From NCBI GenBank assembly GCA_037349105.1, contig JAYJMM010000120.1, positions 4,592,001 to 4,656,000 on the forward strand: a stretch of DNA of 64,000 nt, given 5' to 3'. Source of the DNA: Limnomonas spitsbergensis. Its lineage: Eukaryota > Chlorophyta > Chlorophyceae > Chlamydomonadales. This document shows positions 1-11,674 of the stretch, piece by piece. A model generated the notes under the pieces. It saw nothing but the letters and a program-made list of their open reading frames with translations, was not told the DNA's origin and did not search any database. Made by a program: the position numbers and the translations under genes. Numbering within the stretch: the stretch's first letter is position 1; each line of letters begins with the position of its first letter.

Positions 1-83
1 GCGGTCGTGCAGGTCAGGGGAGCAGGTCTTGGTGCAAGAATTCCGCTCCGGAACCAATGGTTGCCCCTTTTCCCCTGGTGCAG

Positions 84-3000
84 GTTGTGGAGCGGCTGAA
101 CAACTCGCCGCACCTGGAGAAGATCCACTACTTCATGAGCAAGGCTGATGCGGTGGAGAAGGAGCATGACCGGCAGAGGGTGCTCATCCAGATCACGCAG
201 GTGGGATCAGACGCATCATAATATGGATGATGGTATTAACAAACATCATATTATCATGTTTGTTGATGGTGGGGCCTGGCTCTGGCTGTTTTGACCCGGG
301 CCAGGGTCTGGGCCAGGCATGGCCCTGATATGCAAGACTGCGTAGTGGATTGATGTCCATTGTTAATTAGACCAAATCTCAACCAGCCTACGCCTAGTGG
401 CCCAAGCTACAGGAATTGCTGCACTAGCCTCACAGCATATAAGCCATAGGTTGTGATGTAGCTGAATTGTAGCTGGCGCACTAGCCCCATAGCCATGGGC
501 TGTGATGTAGCTGAATTGTAACAGATGCACTTGAAGTAACAGCGATGTGCAGCGTTCCCGTTGCTGGATTCTGATGTCTGTTGTTCCTTGCAGAACCTGG
601 CGACGCGTATCCGGAACTCCCACGCCTTCAACCTGCCCACGGTGAGCCTCTATAGCATCGGGATTGCATGCGTGGGAACAACTGTGTCTGCGGTCGTTTG
701 TCTGCTCGTTAAGGTCCTTTGCCGATTGGATTCCTTTATGGTTCTTTATCAGCTGCCCATCCCCCTCCGGCATAAACTTCTGTGATTGCCAGCGTTGTCT
801 GTTCATTGGATACTTCCATGCCTCTCACCTGTGACCCCCTCCCCCCCCTTCTGTTCACACAGTTGTACCTGCCCCCTCCCCACCCCTCTGTTCACACAGT
901 TCTGCCTGCCCCCCCCTCCCCCCCCGCTCTGTTCACACAGTTCCACCTGCCCCCTCCCCCCCCTTTCTGTTTACACAGTTCTACCTGCCCCGGGAGGACG
1001 GCTCTGATCCAGGCATCCCAAATGCCATCGAGGAGGTGTGCAAGGAAATGGACAAGGTAGGAGATGAGCAGCAAGGAGGGGATCCCTCGTTTTTCATAAG
1101 GAGATTCTTGACATGCCCGGTATAAATTGGTGCCCGGTATAAATTGGTGCCTGGCATCAATTGGTGCCCGGTATAAATTGGTGCCCGGTATTTTATTGTT
1201 GCCCGGCATAAATTGGTGCCCGGTATAAATTGTTGCCCGACTGCCCGCTCGCATCCGGCTGCTTCTGATAGACTCAATGGTGTCCCTTGGGAGTCGTAGT
1301 GGGTGCTTACTGCCTAGTTCTGACGCGTGCTGTGTTCATGCCTGTAGTCTATCCACATGACGGTGCAAAAAAACCTGCTCCATCTTCAGGATGATTAAAC
1401 CCTAAACCCTGTCTGCAGTCGATCAACATGACGGTGCAAAAGAACCTGCGCCACCTCAAAGACGACTGCGAGAAGGTGATTGTGAGCATTGGCGAGGCCA
1501 TCCGGACTGACAAGGAGAAGAAGGCTGTCAACAGGAGGAACCGCTTCAAGGTGATGGCGTGCATTGTAAAAAAGTCCATGGGGCTTGATTTGGTGCATGA
1601 GCTGTCTGTCCGCAGCCCTTGCATTTCGACACCATGCTAGTCCTGTCATGGGTATTCATTCCACTATTCCCAACATAGTACTGAATAACACAGTACTGAA
1701 TAACATAGAACTGAATAACATAGTACTGAATAACATAGAACTGAATAACATAGCACTGAAGAACATAGTACTGAATAACATAGAACTGAATAACATAGTA
1801 CTGAATAACATAGAACTGAATAACATAGCACTGAAGAACATAGTACTGAATAACATAGTACTGAAGGATGCTTTCAGGATGTCTGTTGCGTTGTCTGATC
1901 TAGTATCCTGCAGCGCATTGAAGTGCGCCATGGGGGAGGGGGATGCCGTGCGGCCACCACAGGGCCGATTGGTGCCAAACTATGACCGGCCTACCGCCGG
2001 TAGCTCTAGCAGCAGGGCTTGCTACCTCCCCCCCCCTCCGCTGTAGGCCGAGTAGCTGATGTGTAGCTAGGTGGAACCCCACCCTTAACTACACTGAATG
2101 AATAAGTAATGCTGGACCCTGTGTCAATGCAGGGCATCATGTTCTACATGTCGTCCTTCATGATGCTGACGCTCATGGGCCTGCTGCTGGCCGCTCGCGT
2201 CCTCCCGTCTCTGTAAGACATGCGTATATCCCTGAAACAGCTTGGCTGCAACAGCTATTTTTTTAGTGTTCCTGGATATTCGTGCTCTCGAAGGGAATGT
2301 CCTGCTTTCTATCCTGTTTATCTCTATGACATTACACCTCTGGGCCCCTCTATCCTGACGTTACACCTCTGGGCCCCTCTATCCTGACGTTACACCTCTG
2401 GGCCCCTCTATCCTGACGTTACACCTCTGGGCCCTGCTTACACCTCTGGGCACCTCTATCCTGACGTTACACCTCTGGGCCCTGCTTACACCTCTGGGCA
2501 CCTCTAACCTGTTTATGTATATGTGCCTTAGCTCACATGATATGTCCTGTTTTGAGCCATGATCAGTGCGACACCACTGGTTGCTTACTTGTTCCTTAGT
2601 TTGGAGCCATGACCGGTACAATACCGCCCCGCACCCTTGGAAACAACCAAGAGTTAATCCACATATTCTGGGCATTGATTTTCTGTCTGTGCCCATGTGT
2701 ACCCAGGTGCTCTGTTTCTGGGCATGCCATGTGCGATGCGTCTCATGCCAAATTTATCGTCAAGTTGCAGCCGGTCGTGGCTGAGCACTTCAACCTCGTG
2801 GGCGGGGTGCTCCTGGTGTCCTTCCTGTTCCTCGGCCTCCTCGCCAAGGTAAAGCATAATGAAGTGCTCACTGAATTCCCCAGCTCCTCTACGGGTAAGA
2901 TACTGACTACCCTGTTGCCTTAGGGCAGCCTGCCGGTTTGTTTTCATGTTTTGCCTAAAAATGCTGGCTCATGGACCTTACCAGTGAGTGCCTCTCAAGT

Positions 3001-3338
3001 TTTATTTTGCCATGATGTGCACAGCTGACGTGGAAGACCACGACAGTTTTCACGAAGCTGGACCTGAAGAAATTAGACGAGTACAAGCAGTACGTGCGGA
3101 AGATCGCGGACCAGGAGAAGGGTGAGGATCTCATGTCCAGACTGAACCTGGATGTTATGGTTAGCAAGGACTTTTTGGCAATGACAAGCGAGGTGACAGG
3201 CAGGTGAAAGGCAAAGCATTATGATCACATCCAGCTTTAGAAACTTCACCCTCTGCCTCACCTGCCCCTCACCATAATGTTTTGACAGGCCTGTACGAGG
3301 AGTACTTCAAGAGCCTGTCACACAGTGATGACAGGTAG
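84..3338 (+). CDS. Two-transmembrane, dynamin-like protein (5' end outside window)
   Basis: Eight phase-consistent exons were read: 84-200, 594-641, 979-1056, 1419-1550, 2133-2212, 2707-2848, 3025-3121 and 3289-3338 (TAG stop). All visible introns are GT-AG, and together the exons give 247 residues of the C-terminal part. Early residues contain FMSKAD followed by FNLPTFYLP. This resembles the G4 [N/T/S]KxD region of large dynamin-superfamily GTPases, but the P-loop would lie upstream of the window. A charged helical segment follows (EEVCKEMDKSI, then NLRHLKDDCEK). Next come two hydrophobic segments, GIMFYMSSFMMLTLMGLLLA and a second containing GGVLLVSFLFLGLLA, and a basic tail ending SHSDDR. 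The paired membrane helices after a helical stalk recall membrane-remodelling GTPases. That family call is inference and weak; the exon structure is much firmer. Confidence 0.72.
852..978 (+). repeat. Four tandem copies of an intron 3' splice site
   Basis: A CTGTTCACACAG|TT unit plus a C-rich spacer occurs with AG at 862, 899, 940 and 978. Only the last AG starts exon 3 of the upstream gene. Spacing is 37-41 bp. Each copy also carries a degraded start of exon 3 (TTCTACCTGCC-like). Confidence 0.85.
1114..1240. repeat. 17-bp minisatellite
   Basis: About seven to eight degenerate copies of GGTGCCCGGTATAAATT lie in the intron between exons 3 and 4 of the first gene. Confidence 0.8.
1347..1400 (+). 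pseudogene. Degenerate duplicate of the start of exon 4
   Basis: The stretch beginning TAG|TCTATCCACATGACGG resembles the true acceptor and exon 4 start (CAG|TCGATCAACATGACGG) over roughly 50 bp. It then runs into a TAA in the matching frame. It sits about 70 bp upstream of the functional exon. Confidence 0.7.
1672..1866. repeat. 15-bp minisatellite
   Basis: About 12 alternating variants of ACTGAATAACATAGT / ACTGAATAACATAGA lie in intron 4 of the first gene. The AT-rich 15-bp unit leaves frames open on both strands, so the apparent proteins there are artefacts. Confidence 0.85.
2343..2510. repeat. 29-bp tandem repeat with dispersed-element sequence
   Basis: Tandem TGACGTTACACCTCTGGGCC units followed by CCTCTATCC lie in intron 5 of the first gene. 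The same GACGTTACACCTCTGGGCCC core recurs as a dispersed element elsewhere in the window (for example at 8934). Confidence 0.8.
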
Positions 3339-3837
3339 CATGGCAGCTGACGATGGCACGAGATGAATTCCTCTGCTCAGAATCCGTAGGACCAGCATAC
3401 AGCGAGCATTAGGCAGGCTGCACCCATAACTTTGAAGTTGAAAGCCTGCCGGCTGCAATGAACGCATGCATGGAGGCAAATGCTTATCTGTGGGCACTGC
3501 CCTAAACTCGGTTTGTGCCCTCTGATCAGGGATTATCACAATTGGCACACAGTTGATTAGTCCGGGACTTTGAATATTTCTGAGTCTGTGGAGGGTCGAT
3601 ACCTTTTTTGGCCGTGTTAGCAGCCTGATTGTTGCTGCGACGCGGCCTTAGAATTGTGACATCTTGAAAGCATGACGCGTCTATTCATTAATGGGCCTGC
3701 CTACACAGGCCTGCCTCAAACGAGCCGCGGGTCTTCAAGACGCGGCACGCTGATGAATATAGACCTGCCAGTCTTTGCTCGTTCAGATATTTGCCTTTTG
3801 ACATAAAGACACCTGCACTCCATCAACAGCGACTGCA

Positions 3838-5386
3838 ATGGCGATGAAGACAATGCCGTACACAGAGCCTGAGTACAAGATGCCAGGGTGAGAACTTGTC
3901 GGCCCATCAGCGTGCCCGAGCTCCTAGCACCGATGAACCTAAGGAGCTGTGAGGCTGATCAGCTCCACCAAAATGTATCTCGGGCGGAGCACACCAGAAT
4001 GTGGTGGGCCGCGCGCTCTACAGAATAAAATGCCTTGACACAGTAATGGCGAAATGTATCCGCGTACACTGCTCTCTGTCCGCTCTCTGTGATCTACTAC
4101 TTCCTCAGCTGCCAGCTCGACTTACGAGCCGCGTCCCATTTGATGTCCCCTGGATCGATCGGGAGCACCAAGAAGAGAGGCCGAAGACCCATCTCTAAAA
4201 TCATTTTTTTTGCATTGCAATTTCAGGTACACCGGGCACATCCACGGCATGGGAGAGACCTTCAAGAAGACGCCCATCCCTTGCCAGATCGAGACCAGGG
4301 ACCCCCACCAGGACAGCTTTGTGCATACCCGCACCCAGCTCCAGTTCAAGTCTACCTACAGCACCATCCTCAAGGACCCATGCAATAATGCGGCTAATTT
4401 CAAGCGGAAGACCAACCCTGACAACATCTGGCCTCAGATGCAGACCAGCGCGATCCAGGACTCCTTCAAGCCCCCGGTCAGCAACATCAACCTTGGCGAC
4501 ACCAGGATTGACACATTCAAGACCTCTTACGGTTTCGACTTCAAGGCGCCCTTCTCAGGCCACGACAGGCTGCGCAGCCCCAACAGGAATGAAGACCTGG
4601 GCAGGACCACTCAATCTCTGGCAGCAATCTTCAGGAGCTCCTTCAACCGCATCGGAGAGTGAGTGCACCATTACACTTCCGAATGCATGCTACTGTCAGT
4701 GGCTGTCCTGAGACTTTTCGATGAGTGAACGCACATCTTGTGATGCGCCTGTTTGGCCCGCTGTCAGCCTGTTTATTTATTCTCCTGTCCTGCCCCTTTG
4801 CAGGAAGCGGTTGGAGAAGATGATCTCAACCATGCGGGAGCGCATGGAGACCAAGTGCGGCAACTCCAACGACAATGCGTTCCGGATCAGGAAGCTGTTC
4901 CTGGCTTGGGACGGGAAGAGCACCGGCATGATCCACTACGAGGACCTGCGGCAGATGTGCGAGTCCTTCGGCATGCAGCTGGATGACGACTCGCTGATGG
5001 CACTGTTCTACATTTACGACCCGGAGGGCACGGGCTTTATGGCCTACATGGACCTCGTGAAGCACTTGATGCACCCAGACACGTTCTGCTACTATGTCGG
5101 CAGCGTTGACAACAGCCAACAAGAAGCGGACAGAGCCTGGGTCAGGAAGCTGATGACAACAGTTGGCCGCAAGTTTGCACCCGTGGTAGATGAGCTGATG
5201 CCGGTGTTGAGCGCATTTGACGAGACCAGAGACGGCTTCCTGTCGCGGCACGATCTGCTGGCGGGCTGCGCGGCCCTGGGCGTCGTTGTGAGCGAAAAGG
5301 AGCTTGACAGCATGCTTCCTGTGATGAGGAGAGACGGGGCGGGCAACATTGACTATGCCCACCTCTGCAGCCTCTTCACGCCATGA
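3838..5386 (+). CDS. EF-hand protein with axonemal PGYTGH-type motif
   Basis: Three exons, 3838-3887, 4227-4658 and 4804-5386, join in phase to give 354 residues. The first junction rebuilds MPGYTGHIHGMGETFKK, a P-G-Y-T-G-H signature familiar from microtubule-inner and other axonemal proteins. The N-terminal half is basic and low in predicted order (for example TSYGFDFKAPFSGHDRL). The C-terminal half holds four EF-hand-like loops: DGKSTGMIHYED, DPEGTGFMAYMD, DETRDGFLSRHD and RRDGAGNIDYAH. The first loop lacks several acidic ligands and the fourth is degenerate, so calcium binding is uncertain. The start was chosen because its short first exon supplies the two bases that complete the glycine codon. 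A TGTAA motif near 5741 may be the poly(A) signal. A role in the flagellar axoneme is inferred, and no specific FAP name is claimed. Confidence 0.85.
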
Positions 5387-5949
5387 GCATGTTATGTGCT
5401 CCTATTGCCTGACTTTGAGTTTAGAAATTAGACATTCCGTCGAAGATAGGCTCACTTTATTACTGTTTTATGATTTGTTATTGATGCTGAACCCTTCACA
5501 ACTGACTGCGGCTGGTGCTTCCATTATGTTCATATTTATGGATATTCTGTGCCCAAAGCGTGAGTGATTTAACAAAAACTTTGACTTTTTATAATTTGAG
5601 GTTCAGCTCATTACCTACTTTGCACATATTGACGGTTGCTGCTCTGTCAGCATGTTTACGCGCAGTGTGCTCCTGTTGGTCTCTTCCACCATACAGAGTG
5701 TGACATCATTTGGCTTGGCTCCTTGCACATAAGCAACGAGTTGTAAAATGAATCAAGCGAAAGCCATTTGTGTTATCAGGGTCAAAACTTCAGGGTACAT
5801 CAGGAGGCAGGCACGCTTGCATGAATTCAGCTTGGGAGGCGGCCAGGCATTCTAGATTCTATACTCCACGACGATACTCACGAAGCTGGTCGATTGCCTT
5901 CAGCATGAAAGACTACACAAATAACATGCCAGGGAGAAGGCCGTGAATC
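5387..5949. other. Convergent intergenic region
   Basis: This region lies between the EF-hand gene (+) and the RING-H2 gene (-) and should hold both 3' UTRs. GTTGTAA at about 5740 fits the TGTAA poly(A) signal known from volvocine algae. I see no other coding signal. Confidence 0.6.
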
Positions 5950-7577
5950 TTATTGACTCTTGGTGCTGACTTCCTTATTGCAGCTGGGGCAGTTCTTGCT
6001 CTGAGACAGCCTGCATTGACAGGGAAGTCATGACACATGATTCATTTAGTTTAACCAGCCAGCAAATGCAGGCATGCTCAGATGATGCCCGCAAATTAGC
6101 AGGTACGGTAAGCAGCCCTTGGCCCAGGCTCTCACCATTCTGCAACACACTCGTGATGAAAAAAATGCTGACAAGACAGCTGTGTCACCCTGTCTGGGCC
6201 CTCGAAGTCACACTGACATATGCAGCACCTGCGGTACATCATACAATTATTTGAATGTGCCCCTCGAAATATTGAGTTGCATCTCAATCGCTGCAGGCAT
6301 CAGGCAGGTGCCACAATGCACGAGTGCAAATATGAAGGATGTAATTTTTCATACCTTTCCTGCGCTGTCTCTGTTGTGCTGGGCAGATTTAAAGTATGGA
6401 ATTCCACTGATGGCAGCTGCTCCCTCTCCTCAGCAGACAGGCCCTTCGACACTGTGCCGACCATGTCACCAAGAGCTTGGAGATCCTTCATCACATTGAA
6501 GGGTTGACAGGTTGAAGTTTCCTGATTTTCCATCGCCGATTGTTTTGGCATCCCTGGGTCCATTTTAATTAGTTGAACATACAGACATAATGTATGCTTT
6601 GCTGCACTCAAAATTGTATATGAGTCTCGACTTACCTCATATGGGAGAGACTCCAGGTCTGGGGCATCCTCTAATTGCTCATCTAGCTCATCGTGCCCTG
6701 CAAGATGCATGGTATGCAGGACAGCACACTTCAATCTTACATTTAGCACTTCTGAGGTTCTTAGTCGTTCACTGATGTGCATGTATACACGCAGCAGCTA
6801 ATAAATTGCCGAAGCAATGGCTTCCACAACGGCCCAGAGTTCCTCACCATAGGATGCTCCAGCATACATGTTTTCCTCCTCTTGCAATCGTCTTGCAAAA
6901 GCCTCGTCATCCTCCTCCTCCGGCCCGATATCTGCAGCTCTGTCAAATGGTGGGCAAACCTTGTCAACCCTTCAAGCGAGCATCCATTTTTCTTGTACAG
7001 TGTACACCGAGGATAGTCAGCAGGTGTGACCGGGTGGGAGGAGCATCAGAGAGCATGGAATAGGATGCCATCACACGACAAACGTGCATTGCAACGTGGT
7101 GTTCACCGGCCAGTCCTCTCAGCTGAATATTTTGTCTTGGATTCAAGTTGATGCTAAACACATACCAGGCACCAGTATGGCAGGCATGTAGGTCTATGAT
7201 GGCATCATTTGAGTCCACCTTGTTACCATGCTACAACAAAACTGTCATCTCCTGAAGGAACATGGTATGAATCCATTATGGCATGACAATCGTAGGCGAC
7301 GCATGCCCCACGCTTGCTTCTCTACTCGCTCTCCAGTGAGCGCACCCATTTGCCATGTTGTAGAAGACCATCTCCTGTTGCTGAAGCAGTCTTGCCAGTG
7401 CGAGATCATCATCCTAATGCATGCCGAGACGACTAAGCGTTGGTCACAGCCGAATGGGGAACATGAGCTGAAGGAGTCAAGAGCAAAGTCGATCGAGGCA
7501 CTGACCGCGATACTCTTCTGCTTGACAATGCTTAAAGCTCCCGGCCGTAATGGCGCATTTTGCACACTTCCGTCCAT
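5950..7577 (-). CDS. BIG BROTHER-like RING-H2 E3 ubiquitin ligase
   Basis: Seven exons on the minus strand: 7577-7506, 7413-7346, 6939-6848, 6697-6636, 6521-6355, 6228-6136 and 6010-5950. They join in phase to give 204 residues. The C-terminus has a complete C3H2C3 RING: CCICQCDF, then LSCQHFFHHECVAEW, then NCPSC. Before it lies ALGDMVGTVSKGLSAEE followed by LPSV, the hallmark spacer of plant BIG BROTHER-type ligases, which transfer ubiquitin from E2 to substrates. Two N-terminal segments, DLALARLLQQQE and DEAFARRLQEEE, resemble the MIU ubiquitin-binding helix pattern (acidic-phi-x-x-A-x-x-L-x-x-x-E). The RING exons are firm. Exon 1, with its GTCAGT donor, and the acceptor of exon 3 were chosen by phase and are less certain. 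Confidence 0.82.
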
Positions 7578-8120
7578 TTATTTATGTGTCTACGTGACTG
7601 ATGGTTTCTTCCTGGAGGGAATTGATGTGCTCGTCTGTTTTATTGTAGCTCAGACAAGGTTGTACCCTTGGTTCTATCTACATGTATCTGTCAAATTGTT
7701 TTTTCAAAAAGTGCAGTAGGTTTTTAGCGCGCCTCCTCAGCAGTCAGCACTGCACGCAGACGGTGGGTCGAAAGGTTCATACTGCACTGTTTTGGCAGGG
7801 CCTTTCACCTGTCGAAATTCGCCAGCAAGAGGACAGCAAGACACCGTGCGCGTGCAGTCATTTGTCCTGCACATGCGCTACCCATGTGGTACTCGGACGC
7901 ATCGATTATGCCTGCGAGTAAACCCTACTTAAACAACTGTTGTATGATACCAAATGGTGCATCTATGGCATGTGGGTGAGGTGGTAAACTGGTAATTAGC
8001 ACCTAGGATCCTGCCTTCAAATCTGGGCTTCCCAAGCATACGGTACATGCCCTGTACACACCGATGGATACCGCATCACTGTTTGACAAGTGCCATTAAC
8101 TTCCACCAGCTGTACCAGGC

Positions 8121-8480
8121 TGAGCAGGGGTGGGATGCACTTGCTCTTGTGGACTGTGCTGTGGGCATTGTTGAGGGTTAGTTTCTAGTGATTCTGAGGC
8201 GCCGGTGTCGTTTGCCTTTCAAGCCTTCCCTTTGGGTCCTTTTTTTGCCCCCTATTTTTAGTTTCTTCTCCTCCCTTCTGATTAGTGGGGCGCCCTCGCG
8301 GCCAAGCAGGGGTGGGATACGCTTGCTTTTGTGGACTTTTCTTTCTTTGGAGGCTTTGTTAAGGAGTAGTCTCTAGTGGAACTCAGGTGTCAGACTTCGT
8401 CTTCGCTGCCTTCCCGGCCTTTCCTTTTGTTCCTTTCCCCCCTCTTCCCTTTGGTTTCTTCTTTTCTCCCTTCGAACAGT
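8121..8480. repeat. Diverged direct duplication, ~182-bp period
   Basis: Two copies share AGCAGGGGTGGGAT near the start and TAGTSTCTAGTG plus a T/C-rich tail later. Their starts are near 8121 and 8303. Confidence 0.65.
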
Positions 8481-8483
8481 TGG

Positions 8484-8990
8484 GCGCCCACGCGGCCGAG
8501 CTTTGAGCGGGCCCAGAGGTGTAACGCTATTGACTTTTGACAAGGCCACATGGGGCTAGCAGCTAGGACTAACTGCCTGCTGCCTAGTTTTAACATGGGC
8601 TTCAATTGGAGCTTTCCATGACTCCTTCCGGGACAATTGCCGGTATACAATTTTGAACCTGTCAATCCGCTGTCAGAAGTCGCCTACACTACAATTTGTA
8701 GCTACAAAACGAGCGATTCCAGCCAGCAATGAAGTAGCATTACCATTGTTGAGGGCAACTTGGACACTGGATCTTCCAATGTCAAAAACGAGCTCAGAGG
8801 GATCTCTCTTCAGGAAGTTCCCTGAGCTTTTTCCCGCGAAACATTAAGCTTTAGAAACAAGCTTCAATTATCTCACATTCTAGCTCACACCGGTCCGACT
8901 TAGCAGCGGGAGTCAGAAATATGTCAATGAATGACGTTACACCTCTGGGCCCTGCTAAAAAAGGCTCAGCCGCGTGGGCGCCTAAGCAGA
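8484..8990. repeat. Inverted pair of dispersed GGGCGCC...GTAACG elements
   Basis: GGGCGCCCACGCGGCCGAG with GGGCCCAGAGGTGTAACG at the left is mirrored by CGTTACACCTCTGGGCCC with CAGCCGCGTGGGCGCC at the right. About 400 bp lies between them. This could be a small element with long terminal inverted repeats or two independent insertions. Confidence 0.6.
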
Positions 8991-9871
8991 GGGTTAAAGG
9001 TATGTGTCTCTTTCTACCGGTTTTTATTAAACGCCGAGGGAGGATGCCCCGACTAACATTTGATTAGTGGCCTTCCAAGGCGGTTTGACCTGTCTCGAGT
9101 GAACAACCTTCAAAGCTGGTAAATCATGGAGCTGTCAACCACTGTCAAGATTGTTTACATACTGAACGTAATATTCAAATCGTTAGCCCTGGTAGCTGTG
9201 GCTGGGGACATTTCCATTGTGAAGAACACCCACCAGAGTATTTCAAATTCATGATATGGATGATGTTCACGCACTCAGGCGAGTCCTGGCAATTGTCCTG
9301 GTGACGAAATACAATAAAACTGAGCAACCGATGAAAACCCTGTACAGCTCAAAACCAGCAAACACCCAAAAAAACCAACAATTATTTTACACAGCCAGAA
9401 CGAGCGCCGGTTATTAGAAGCATCACGTGACACCTAAAAATAATAATGCTCTGCCACATTTTGAACAACATCAGGCACCATCCATCCATTTCATAACGAC
9501 ATAAAACAAATTAAGGTCACTTAACAACCTTTTACGACCTGCCTGCCTACCTTCAAGAACGAAATCCATACGATAACCGTTTTCCAGGTCAGCAGCCAAC
9601 AGACCTGACCCGGATTTTGATATCACCCTTATGCTGTGGAATGTGGATGCTATCAGTAGAATACGAAGCCTCCTGATATGGCAGGAAACTTAACCTGGAG
9701 AGAAAACGTCAAATTCTAAGAGCATCAAATCTTGACAGAAATAGGTTGGGCAGAAGATTCCTGGCAGGGAAGGATAGAGCACCTTCAGGGCCTGCCTGCT
9801 ATTCCTGCTGCTGGGCCAAGGCACCAAAAATGAAATCACAATTCTCCTTGACAATTTAGGGAAGCAACTCC

Positions 9872-11674
9872 CTAGACCTTCAGCTTTTGGAAACGCGCAA
9901 ACAGGCCAGGTTTAGACGGCGACATGGGCAACTCCTCGTCGTTTGGCAGCAGGTAGGTGCCTCCAGACTCGGTACGTTCCCGCTTCTGCAGCTGCGCCGG
10001 CGTCAACGCAAACTGGCGAAGTGTGGGCGAGCGTCCACTGATGTAATGGCCAGGCGGCACCTCGCACCAGCCGAGCTGCTGCTCGCTAGGAGGCAGCTGC
10101 TCGAGCGAGTTGGTGAAGGCCACAGAGCCGTTCTCAGGATCCAGGAAGTACCAGAGCTCCTTCTTCCCCGACGGGTCACGGGCAGCAAAGGCCTGCTTGC
10201 GTTCGCTGTCGTACAGAAAGAAAGAGTAGTGCCCCTAAAAGGAGGAGAGCGGCAGACAGTCATGATTTATGATTCCAAATACCGGTATTAAGAATCAGCG
10301 TGTTTCACCTTTTGTGCATTACCGTGATTGCAGTCGCCTTTGCTCACCCCTGGTGTAACGCCCGCACAGCGTTGAAGTCTCTAACAACCAGGGTCGAAAA
10401 CTGTGTAATTTGCAGCCGTGCAGCGCTAAAACGCTGCAAATACTGTCAAAAACACACCTTGAGACCTGGAAGAAGCTTTATCTCAGCAAACATTTCTGGA
10501 ACCGATGCATAAATAATTGAACCAAAAAGGACATGCCATGTCGTGCACACCAAGAGTATGAGCCTGTCGTTCTTGTGCGCTATCGGGCCAGTGATTTCCC
10601 CTCCACCCCCCTCCCCCACCAACTCATTCTCGTGCACCTCGAGTGGTATGATTCTTTCTTTTAATGCCGTGCAGGTATTGTACTCTGCACACACCCCAAA
10701 CTGTCTTTATTTGAGCGGACCGGGATGCGAATTATGGCTATCCAGACCGAACAATCACCAGCAGACAAGCTTAGAAGCAGAAGCTTCCGAAATGCGAGCA
10801 TGTGATACAGAGCTCAGCTGCTCAAACTCCCCTAGACCCCTACCGGTATATTAATCGAGATACTGAACCATAACTGATGGGCAGGCATTGGTAGAATTCA
10901 CGAGCCCCAACTCCTCTCCAAGCTTCTCTCCTCCCCAACCAGGCAGTTGAGGCCAGGCAGCCCTCGCGGCCGGCGGCCTCCCCGACCAGGCAGCCCTCGC
11001 GGCCTTTTGAACAGGGCCTAGGGGTGTAACATTCGTAACATGGGCGCTGTTCCAAACTCCAGGATGACCAGTCTTCAATGCAAGCGCTACCATTCCTACC
11101 TGGAGCTCCGAGAGCAGCAGCTCTTCAATCTTCTCTGCTTTGTCTTCAAGAAGCTGTCGGTACAGTGTCATGATCAGTCCTGTTGTCATGCAGCCGACGT
11201 CGTCACACGACCCAAGGTCTGCGTCCACGATGCCCACGTGCTCCTCCAGGTCCTTGATGTTCTTAAGGAAACCGAAGAAACAGAACAGGGACTCCTTGCC
11301 GCTGTGGACATAAGGCAGGACTCGCACGAGATGTCCCGCGATTGTGCTGGCTGCTGGCAGGACTGTCATGGCACATTGATCATCTGCCCCCATCACATAC
11401 TTTTGGACCTGCGAGGACAGTATTCAGTTAGTTACCACATGAGTATGGTTACATGGATTATCAGTGGACATGGAGGACACAGAGCATGGACGGGCCGCGG
11501 CAGCCTGTTGCTTACCTTGGACTGTTCTGTTTCCCGAGGAGACAATGATAGCTCCTGAGGGGCTCGACTTATTTTGGCGAACAGGCTGTCAGGAGACTGC
11601 ACCACAGCGTCTTCTAGGCGCTGAGAGAAACTGTACAGAGCATGACGAAGAGCATCTGTCATCAAGCAAGCCAC
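9872..11674 (-). CDS. Class-II glutamine-amidotransferase-like (DUF3700/Wali7-type) protein
   Basis: Three exons, 11674-11516, 11408-11100 and 10234-9872, are all phase 0 and give 276 residues. The fold is recognised from SLFAKISRAPQELSLSP near the N-terminus, then SLFCFFGFLKNIKDLEEHVG. After these come LIMTLYRQLLEDK, GHYSFFLYDSERKQAFAARD and GWCEVPPGHYISG. These align in order with the N-terminal glutaminase-like domain of plant aluminium-induced/stem-specific proteins, which are related to asparagine synthetase. Those proteins usually start with MLxxF and lack a clear catalytic Cys, so enzymatic activity cannot be assumed. A possible acceptor (CTGACAG) just before LFAKIS means the true start could lie in an unseen upstream exon. 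The N-terminal 30 residues given here are therefore provisional. Confidence 0.75.

Larger units (their letters stand above)
7578..9871. other. Intergenic region with dispersed repeats
   Basis: No convincing coding exon was seen. A diverged tandem duplication of about 180 bp begins at about 8121 and 8303 (both with AGCAGGGGTGGGATRC). Copies of a dispersed GC-rich element occur at 8484-8530 and, inverted, at 8934-8990. TTACA at 9387-9391 (TGTAA on the minus strand) may end the transcript of the minus-strand gene that stops at 9872. Confidence 0.55.

Noticed and set aside
1585..2046. 153-codon plus-strand open frame with NNIVLNNIELNN repeats
   Set aside because: Product of a 15-bp AT-rich minisatellite within an intron of the first gene.
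6136..6290. Longer RING exon using an acceptor at 6291
   Set aside because: It is in frame only if the previous exon ends at CAG. The donor is actually AAAG|GTATGA in phase 2, which fits the 6228 acceptor and restores ERCCICQ, the family-typical junction.
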